A stretch of DNA of 64,000 bases from Guadua angustifolia. Its lineage: Eukaryota; Streptophyta; Magnoliopsida; Poales; Poaceae. How positions within the stretch are numbered: position 1 is the first letter of the stretch; each line of letters opens with the position of its first letter. The position numbers were made by a program, and so were the translations under genes. The notes under the pieces were generated by a model. That model ran no database searches. It saw nothing but the letters and a program-made list of their open reading frames with translations, and was not told the DNA's origin. Shown here piece by piece: positions 56,340-64,000 of the stretch. The DNA lies in contig CM070508.1 in the NCBI GenBank assembly GCA_036346375.1, positions 25,860,852-25,924,851 on the forward strand, given 5' to 3'.

Positions 56340-57260
56340 CCTTTTATGCACCAGCTCGATTACTCATGCGGGACTCGTCCTGATCGTGGGAGGAGGCGCA
56401 GTGCAGTCTGAACCTACAAAGCACGCGTATGAACAACTTGTTGCAATACTCTTTGGAATGGTATGAAGAAGCGAGGTTTTTACCTTGACCAAGACGGCGC
56501 TGCCGTGGGCCATTTGATGAGCGACATGTGCGCTTGCGAGAGTGGTGATCTCTTCGTTGGGGGAACTCGAGCACATGTGATAAGAAGGCCGTGGGCGTAG
56601 TCCACCGACCCTCATGTAGCCCTTCCCCAAAGGTGACCATGCCTTTGTGTCGGTCTCGTTGCATGGAAATGCAACCCGCGTGCAGACCTCAACAGAAATC
56701 CGTCTTCCGTCGGCGTGAGTCGGCACCAGAGGCGCTTGCAAGAGGTGCGCAACTTAAGAGAAAATATTGGGGAGTTACCCTCGCACCTCGAAGCCATGCA
56801 AAATTAACTATTACCTTTAGTGCGGACCAGCCTTATCGTTTTAGACCCTTGTTCTGGTCGCAGCCTGAGTTTACAGACGGAGGCGGGGTCATCCGCTCGA
56901 CTGGAGAACATCGCCATCATCTCGGCCCTCAAGCGGTCCATCTCTACCCTCATCTCCTGCTCACGTGCGTCATCTCCCCTCATCTCCTCCTTGATCTCCT
57001 CCTGGCGTGTCCTTCATGCGCTCGTGCGTGCCTCCCATGATCTTGCCCCGCACTCCTAACCTCGTCTTGAATCGTCTTCTTCGTATGCCCGCCCCTCGGC
57101 AAGTACCAGCCCTTATGGTCGGACTTCCCGATCGCGGAGGACAAGATGTCATTTGACCCTTGGCTAACAAAGGTCCCTGCTCTTTCCTCTGGTGACCTCC
57201 TCCTGCAAGAGGGGAGTCTGAATTAGATATGAAATACAACAGAATGGTTGATCGCAATGT
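56340..57260 (-). pseudogene. Middle part of the CACTA ORF2-like gene
   Basis: Several short frames on the minus strand. One includes GTFVSQGSNDILSSAIGKSD and HKGWYLPRGGHTKKTI at about 57210-57090, resembling the GR.D.L..A.G..EH.G..RG segment of plant CACTA proteins. Introns and frameshifts prevent a clean model. Confidence 0.5.
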
Positions 57261-57275
57261 AGTAAGTTTGTCGAC

Positions 57276-57850
57276 TTACGATGGTGGAGACGACTTGCGT
57301 GATAGCGGGTTTGGTACTACCACCTGCCCGTCCATGATTTCTTTGTCCTCACTAATACCCGACACGTGCCGCTCCTCACATATGTGGGAGTAAGGCAACG
57401 TTGTCCCGGAGTTCGCGCACTCCTCGGTTACTCGCGCCCATTCTGCTTTCTTCCCTTCGTAGCCGCCTAAACCGAGGTGGTGCGGGTATGTGTTACGCCT
57501 CGATACCAATGTTCTTGTCTCGGCTCCTCGCCTCGGCGTACCCTTGATCTCGTGAACTCCTCCCAAACATCGAGTCACGAACGGATACTTCTCGAATGGT
57601 GTAAGGCCTTTCAAAGACGTACTCACTATGCATGTAGCCCTGAAGTGCCTCAAAGCCACACCCATCCTCTTCATGGCGCACCGCTTTGGCATTGTTTTCG
57701 TCCTCCTCTTCTATAATCCATTTGCCCTTCACCTCGTCCCACACCGGTTCTTCGCTTTCGTGACCTCCTTTCTCCGGTCCTTAACCGTTATGGCAACCCT
57801 CTCCCTCACCAATTGGCCGAGGAATGGCGGTATCGCCCTTGTACTTAGGA
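57276..57850 (-). pseudogene. Transposase_24-like (Ptta/En/Spm) domain
   Basis: LVRERVAITVKDRRKEVTKA is followed, in a second frame, by WDEVKGKWII and, in a third, by CAMKRMGVALRHFRAT, SLKGLTPFEKYPFVTRCLGG and TYPHHLGLGGYEGKKAEWAR. The order and motifs (W..VK.KF, MGK.FR.W, .PHH.G.GGY..K..EW) are those of the plant Ptta/En/Spm transposase family that accompanies TNP2. Two frameshifts lie within about 60 codons. It is followed leftwards by the Ulp1 domain, so the two probably formed one gene. Confidence 0.65.
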
Positions 57851-57948
57851 GGACCGTGCAAACCCCATGGCATTGAGCTGGAGAACTGCGGTGTTCTCCT
57901 GTGGCCCCTTTACTCGGTCCTCGGGCCTTCCTCACCTTACTCGGCCCC

Positions 57949-58046
57949 TCGACACTTGGAAGTTGGCTCGGCTCGACACTTGAAGTTCGCTCGGCCCTCG
58001 ACACTTGGAAGTTGGCTCGGCTCGACACTTGAAGTTCGCTCGGCCC
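57949..58046 (+). repeat. Two tandem 49-bp units
   Basis: CTCGACACTTGGAAGTTGGC and GCTCGACACTTGAAGTTCGC alternate twice, so there are four half-units of about 25 bases with CTCGACACTTG as core. Confidence 0.92.
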
Positions 58047-58049
58047 CTC

Positions 58050-59800
58050 AGAGCAGCTAATTCGGTTACATCTGGCGATGAGTCGATGCTCTCTAGTTGC
58101 GACATTTTCAGTTTTCTTATCGACATGGTCATATATTTGACATGAGATAAAGCAATTGTAGCAATTATGTGAAGTTGACAATAAATCATGTAAAGCAACA
58201 GCTCATTGACAACAAGCAGAAAGCGAATGATCTTCAACGATGACTCCTAACCTCTAAATAGGTTTGGTCCTAATCCCATTCGAGGATATGTGGTTGGGCA
58301 AGTTCTAAGCCGTTGTACTACTCTAGAAAATTTGGCAACATCTCATTGTTCTCCGGATACACGTCTCGACAACAAGTCAAGAGGGTGTGTATCAGGAGAA
58401 CAATTGGGAGACGCTATCAAATCTACTCGTGAGTTGTACAACACTCAGAACTTGCCCGAAACACATATCCTCGAATATCAAAAACGTGGACAATTCGAGA
58501 TCGCTTGCTTATAAATATGCTATTCGGCATATTTATAATTAAACACTCTCGAGCGGGAGACGAGGTTACATAACCTAAACTCTAACATATCTTTGAGATA
58601 AAAAAGTAATATGCAATTAAGATTGAAATAACTATACCATGGCATACTCAAAAGTTGCTACAAGCCATCATTGCATATATGAACAAGCAATCACTTGCAT
58701 ATGGAAAGATTATGCTATATAGAAATGTATGAATACTTTTGCGATGCTAACTTTGTAAAATACCGGGACTATCCAAGAGATACACCAAGCATAGAGAAAA
58801 TCGAATTGAGAATCATATAAGGACAAATAAGACCATATATGTTGCGGTTGTTAAAACTAAGACAACAAAGTATAAGGTAATCCACATATATAGCAACAAC
58901 ACATATACGGCTTAACATCGGGTTTTGGTAGTTTGCAAACTGTTGGTATCGAAGTCCACTTTTGCTAAACTAAACTCGTAATTGAAGTTTGGAAATTTGG
59001 TTTCGGATTTGTTGAAATATTTGCGATATGAGCATATAATGAAACAATGACTTAACCCATATATAACTAAGCACACATTATCCATTATGCCAGGAACATA
59101 TGATAAAATCATGACTTCAACAGGAACAGGCTTTTAAGCAAAGTAATTCATGATCTGATCACAAATAAGCATAGCATCTAGCATGGATAATAAACAAACT
59201 AAACAAACCAGAAGACTGCTCATGGTTGATTTAGCAATTTTGCTCTCAGATTTCATAAATTGATGGGTTGCTCCAAATGAGCCCTCCAACACCAATTTCA
59301 GCAGTATATATCACAGAATATATCAATCAAATCGGTGAATCTACACAATTCAGCCTTTGTTTTAAGAAAATTGATTCACTAGAACTCGATTATGGACTTA
59401 TGACAAACTCTGAACAAAGAAGACTGACATTAAAATGGTCTAACACACGGGCACCGGACTAGTAACAATAAGTTCCGAATGTACCGATGATAACAAAGCT
59501 ATTCAAGCCATGTAAGAACTAATCACAGGATGACATAGCACATATCCGTAGCAACAAGGCCAAGATGAAGTCTAAACACAATGATCTAAAAGCAGTCTTG
59601 AACTACGAAAGCATTCACTAGCTAGCAGATCAATATAATCTCAACTATTTGAATCATCATTGAGCGGCAAAGATATAACAAACTCAAGTGTTTCAGATCA
59701 AGAAAAACAGCCTCTAGCTCGATGGCTAGTTCCCCAAATTTCTCAATCGGTCCACTGACACAATACCAACAGAGGGGATCGAGTAAAAGTTCCTTACTCA
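58050..59800. other. Non-coding interior of the CACTA element
   Basis: AT-rich, no motif or repeat noticed, only small unrecognised ORFs. Probably intron or spacer between the two transposon genes. Confidence 0.5.
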
Positions 59801-59829
59801 GGGCCGGATCCGAGCCCACGAAGACAATC

Positions 59830-60135
59830 TACCAAAGTGATTGGTGCGGGAGGAGTCGACGGCGTGGGAAGAAAGAGTGGCGGGGAGGAGTCGGCGGCGT
59901 GGGGCGACTTCGGCGTGGGGAAGAGTCGACGGCGGGGAAGAGTCGGCGGGGAGGAGTCGACGGCGTGGGGGCGATTCGGCGGCGGGGGAAGGAGTGCACG
60001 GCGTGAGGAGGAGAGGGAGGAAGGAGTGCACGGCGATTCGGCGGCCGGGGGAGGAGTCGGCGGCGACGTTGGCGGTGGAGGCGAAGAAATCGTGGTGCGG
60101 GAGCAATTCAGGAGTGGGCGGGAGCTAGGGCAAAA
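59830..60135. repeat. G-rich low-complexity block
   Basis: Irregular repeats of GGAGTCG(A/G)CGGCGTGGG and GGGGAAGAGTCGGCGG. All six frames stay open by composition, so the ORFs here are not evidence of coding. It could be a GC-rich first exon or leader of the ORF2-like gene. Confidence 0.65.
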
Positions 60136-60164
60136 AAATGGAGGAGCGCCCGGAGTAAATTGTT

Positions 60165-60480
60165 CACTCTCCCTCATTACTATCGGTTTTCCAAAAACAC
60201 CGATAGAAATACTTGTACTAAGGAAAACCCTGGGAGGCATATTCCTATCGGTTTTCAACTAAAACCGATACAATTATAGTATCTCTATCGGGTTTGTAAA
60301 AGAAAACCGATAGAAATACTTGTACTAAGGAAAACCCTAGGAGTGATATTTCTATCGGTTCTAAATTAAAACCGATACAAGCGAAGGATAATATTACTAT
60401 CGGTTTTATTACAAAACCGATACAAATGATTATGTATATGTGTCGCTTTGAATAAGAACCGATACAAATATAGGCACTGT
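60165..60480. repeat. Internal cluster of TATCGGTTTT / AACCGATA repeats
   Basis: TATCGGTTTT or AACCGATA(G/C) occurs about twelve times in both orientations. A block ATAGAAATACTTGTACTAAG plus GAAAACCCT appears twice (about 60204 and 60310). The motif is like, but not identical to, the terminal AACCGATAGAGATG array at 54210-54540. Confidence 0.85.
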
Positions 60481-61017
60481 TTGTTTTCCGACAAACCATA
60501 CAGATCTGAATTCTGAGATATCGATCAAAGAGTGAAAAGGCCATATCTTTTGCACACATAGTTGGAATTATTTGAAAGTTTGCGAAACATACTTTGTGAT
60601 ACTACGATCTTTTCTAAAAAGGATTTTGGCAAAATGAGTAAGCATTGAAAACAAGCCCAAATTCACTTTGTAGGCATACTTTTTGGTCAAAGAGTAGAAA
60701 AGTCAAATCTTTCTCAAATAAAGTCCAAGTATTCTGAAAATTCCCAAAAATGATTTGATGTAGAGTGCCTTCTTTTTATTCCATTAAGTAGCTACATACC
60801 ACAATGCATTGACAAAATTTGTGAAAGTTTCATACGTACACATAACCTTTGCAAACACATATCAACTGATACAATGATGTACTCCTTTTATTTACAATAT
60901 AACCCTTCTTGATGATCTACACGCATATAATTTACTCCATGTGTGTCGTTGTCACCGCTAAGACAGGCCCCATCCGCAAGCGGAGGTATTTCATCGAATT
61001 GGTCGATTCTTCTTCAT
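60481..61017 (-). other. Spacer downstream of TNP2
   Basis: AT-rich, no motif noticed. It would be the TNP2 3' untranslated region and spacer. Confidence 0.45.
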
Positions 61018-64000
61018 CTATGACATTTTCGACACCAACGATCCGCCGCTTACCATAAAGGACGACGTGCAACCTCGGATTGGCGGATCACGCACATAGA
61101 AGACTTGATTTGCTTGCTTCGCAAGTACGAATGGGTCATCTTTATAGGCGAGTCTGTTGAGATCCACAAGAGTAAAACCTCTCTTGTCGACCTTCACTCC
61201 ATGTGGAAGTCCCACCCACTTACATCGGAACAATGGAATCTGGTATATTCCGTAATCGAGCTCCCAAATTTCTTGATCACCCGTAATAAGAGTTCATTGC
61301 CATTGAGGATCCTCCTTTCGATGATGTTCATCGGACAAAGCATCTATCGACACCGCTGTTTTGAACAAGTACTCTTCGCATCCTGACTTTCAGTGTAAAA
61401 GGTGTACCCATTAATATCATACCCCTGCCATGTCTGTACATTAAATCTAGGTCCGTCGACCAACCATTTGATAGTATCACTAACAGAGACCTCGCCTCTG
61501 TTTGAACCATGATAGAAATCTATCGTTGTGTTCTCGCATGATGGAAAGCTCATCCATATGTGGATTCTCTTCTCGTAAAATCGACTTGTCTTTGCTTCGA
61601 TATACCCCGCAACGTCTTTGTCTTTGCAAAAGATCGAGATCGCTTTGCAATACATATCAAAGCTGTGGCCTCGTTAGTTTCGCTAACAGTTCCTTTGCCG
61701 ATAGTCCGCCCTCATGGCGAGATAGAGGAACACCGATTGCTTGTCTTCTCCCGAGATAGTCCACGCGAGAACTCAATAATCTCTTCACCCCATAACCTTC
61801 CACAATACTACCCTCGGGTTTCAACCGATTCCTCACGAGGACTTTAATATACCCATGTACCTCTCGAGCGGATACATGTAGCGTAAGAATGCGGGCCACA
61901 TATCTTAATCTCTCGACAAGGTGAACAACAAGATGGACCATGACGTCGAAGAACGATGGTGGGAAATGCATCTCAAGGCGACATAGAGTCTGCACCACCT
62001 CACTCTGTAAGTTGTCTAGCATATCGGGGTCAATAACTGCAGGAGATCGCATTGAAGAAATAATGAGCCGTGATTGCAAACTGACATCCTCAGTAGAATA
62101 TTTACGATATGGCCCAGGAGCATTTGGGTCATCAAGACATGGCGATCGTGGGACTTCATGCCCAACAACTTCAAATCATCCATGGACACCGGCTTCTTAA
62201 TGTTTGCGGAGTAGCCGATGGAACTTTAATACCTTGGAGACATTTGCAGAGATCTTCTTTCTCCTTCTTGGGCAGGTGTAGCATGCAATGGGATGTACGG
62301 ACCTTTCCCATCCTCCTCTATCACTTTGCAAGCCTGGGCTCGATTCCCATGTAGGCCATGTCGCGACGAGCATTCACACCATCCTTGGTCTTCCTGGTAT
62401 GTTCAGCAGATACCAACCAAATTGTCGCAGACATTCTTCTCAACGTGCATGACATCAATACAATGTCGGACATCTAACTCCTTCCGAAGACGGCAAGTCC
62501 CAAAATATGGACCTCTTCTTCCAAATTGTCCTAGTACTAACAGATTTTCTGACTCTTTCCGTCATGAAGTTCAATATCCTCCACACGTGAATATACTTGC
62601 CTTCCACTCATAGGTGCGGGGCGAACGGACTTCCCTCTTCCCATCAAATTTGTCATCCATTTTACGGTAAGATCGATGACTTCGAGGTAGAAACCTACGG
62701 TGACCCATATACACGGTTTTCTTGGAATTCGGTAGCCATAGGCTCTCGTCTCCTCTTCACAGATAGGACACGCTTTGGCTCCTTTCAGATCTTGTACTCG
62801 CCAAATTACCAAGCCGGAAATCATTTATGGTACAAAATACCATAGCTCGAGGGTGAAATACTCTCTTTTGTATGCATCCCACACCACGACCCCTCATTCC
62901 ACAATTGTACCAAATCCTCGATCAATGGTGCAAGGTACACATCAATATCATTTCATTTGTTTGGGTCCCGAGATTAGCAAGGACATCATGATATACTTCC
63001 GCTTCATGCACAACCAAGGAGGAGGTTGTAGATACACAATGAATCGCCACGTCTTTGTGACGGCTGCTCATGTTACCAAACGGATTCATTCCATCGGTAC
63101 TCAACCCAAACCTTATGTTCCTCATTTCGGCACCAAACTCCTCATGTTTCCAATCGATGTTTCTCCATTGAGCCGAATCGCGAGGTGTCTCGACTTGCCA
63201 TCTTCCTTCGAGACTCATAATGCCAACACAACAATTTTGCCTCTCTGGGATTTGCAAACAACCGCTCAAGACGGGGAATGATGGGCAAGTACCACAATAC
63301 CTTGGCCGGTGCACCTTTAGTGACCTCTTCACCATCGTTGCCTCGGCTCTTACGCTTCTTGTCGTTACGCTTCTCCTTTTGTTTGTACCGGGGCACACTT
63401 GCACCTTTGGACAAACGTGCAGCTCGATATGCGTTACGGTACAAGATGCAATCATTAGGACATGCATGTATCCTTTCTATTTCCATTCCCATGGGACACA
63501 AGAGCTTCTTCGCTTCATAAATGCTTGTTGGCAACTCGTTTCATTCGAAGCACATCCGATAGAAGAACTAGAAGTGCATTGAAACTTGTATCTATCCAAC
63601 GGTGTTTTGCCTTGATTCGAACAATGCAAGGACCGAACCCAACTTGGTGTATTCCGCTTTGCAACTTTGTGAGCAGCGGTTTGGCATAAATCTTCCATCA
63701 AGCTTTTAAACTTTTGAACTCTCTTTCCGTGTAATTACCTCCACATCCCGCAACATTTGCTCCAAATTCTCATCCTCGACATATCATGTTGCAACTCGTC
63801 ATCCGGTTCCACCGTATCTTCGTTGCACACCGGAAGGGTACCACCTGTCTCGCCGTGATGGATCCAACACGTGTAATTCCTCACAAAGCCACGTCGAATC
63901 AGGTGGTCCTCGATTTGAGCCGAGTTGTTAAATCTTCTCAGATTGGTGCAATCAATGCAAGGACAATATATGAAGTTTACACCCCTCCTCACAATGTCCT
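61018..64000 (-). pseudogene. CACTA TNP2 transposase, 5' end outside the window
   Basis: Read leftwards. The transposase-associated domain (63992-63735) has YCPCIDCTN, IEDHLIRRGFVRNY and WIHHGE. The TNP2 core follows: SIYEAKKLLCPMGMEIERIH, ACPNDCILYR, VLWYLPIIPRLERLFANP, RNIRFGLSTDGMNPFG, then a zinc-binding ACPICEEET and RPAPMSG. The DUF4218-type region (about 62030-61650) has LCRLEMHFPPSFFDVMVHLV, VRNRLKPEGSIVEGY and SRHEGG. The DUF4216-type C-terminus has KWLVDGPRFNVQTWQGYDIN, MFRCKWVGLPHGVKVD and GFTLVDLNRL. The protein cuts element ends. The frame changes several times between segments, so this copy is probably dead; introns may explain some changes. Confidence 0.92.

Larger units (their letters stand above)
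54210..64000 (-). mobile_element. CACTA transposon with TNP2 and ULP1-type genes, right end outside the window
   Basis: The left end is CACTACTACACG at 54210, preceded by tag (the expected 3-bp target duplication; its partner lies beyond the window). A subterminal array follows to about 54540. Inside, a Transposase_24-like plus Ulp1-protease gene (about 57850-54750) and TNP2 (64000 to about 61018) are both read leftwards, so the left end is the 3' end. Frameshifts in both genes suggest this copy is inactive. Confidence 0.88.

Noticed and set aside
59794..60262. Long overlapping ORFs on both strands in a G-rich block
   Set aside because: All frames stay open because stops are rare in this low-complexity composition; no conserved motif.

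Overview
This 64 kb window looks like nuclear DNA from a grass (Poaceae), in a heterochromatin-like block made almost entirely of nested transposable elements. The evidence is the element families: a chromovirus-type Ty3/gypsy family with long TGTAACATCC... LTRs, a SIRE/Maximus-type copia LTR, a Transposase_28 ('putative gypsy type transposon') element, CACTA elements with TNP2 and ULP1 genes, a RICESLEEPER-like hAT, a MULE-like element with long TIRs, and plant mobile domain sequence. The species cannot be named from sequence alone. I see no intact single-copy host gene, no rRNA, no credible tRNA gene and no CRISPR. Coding sequences are nearly all broken by stops or frameshifts.

Layout, left to right. 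(1) 1-13536: a minus-strand chromovirus with LTRs over 1.7 kb (left, cut by the window edge) and about 3.45 kb (right). Its RT core is missing, and a truncated SIRE-like copia end (4003-8071, + strand) sits in its place. (2) 13537-22859: a GC-rich plus-strand Transposase_28 LTR element whose 5' LTR was split by element 1, leaving 76 bp. It carries an 8 x 82 bp tandem array and two broken genes. (3) 22860-25679: pieces of a copia-like LTR and of two further TGTAACATCC-family LTRs. (4) 25680-38760: an eroded gypsy element, itself hit by a clean solo LTR (26701-30158, TSD gcttt) and by a CACTA element (30208-35257, TSD tta) that carries host gene fragments (ARF-type GTPase, inositol polyphosphate kinase ITPK, and an unknown exon). 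(5) 38760-41700: a microsatellite, a solo copia LTR and a foldback MITE. (6) 41738-53160: a copia gag split by a 10.4 kb hAT element. Inside the hAT lie a solo gypsy LTR, two hAT MITEs nested one in the other, and a MULE-type MITE; almost every junction has a perfect target-site duplication. (7) 53160-54209: a plant-mobile-domain sequence cut by the next element. (8) 54210-64000+: a CACTA element running off the right edge, with TNP2 (right) and a Transposase_24-like plus ULP1-protease gene (left), both read right to left.

The genes form no host pathway. They are the replication and transposition modules of the elements. The insertion order can be read from the nesting and the TSDs. The most informative parts are the five-level nest at 41.7-53.2 kb, the gene-capturing CACTA at 30.2-35.3 kb and the ULP1-bearing CACTA at the right edge. 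I did not find a clearly new biological system.
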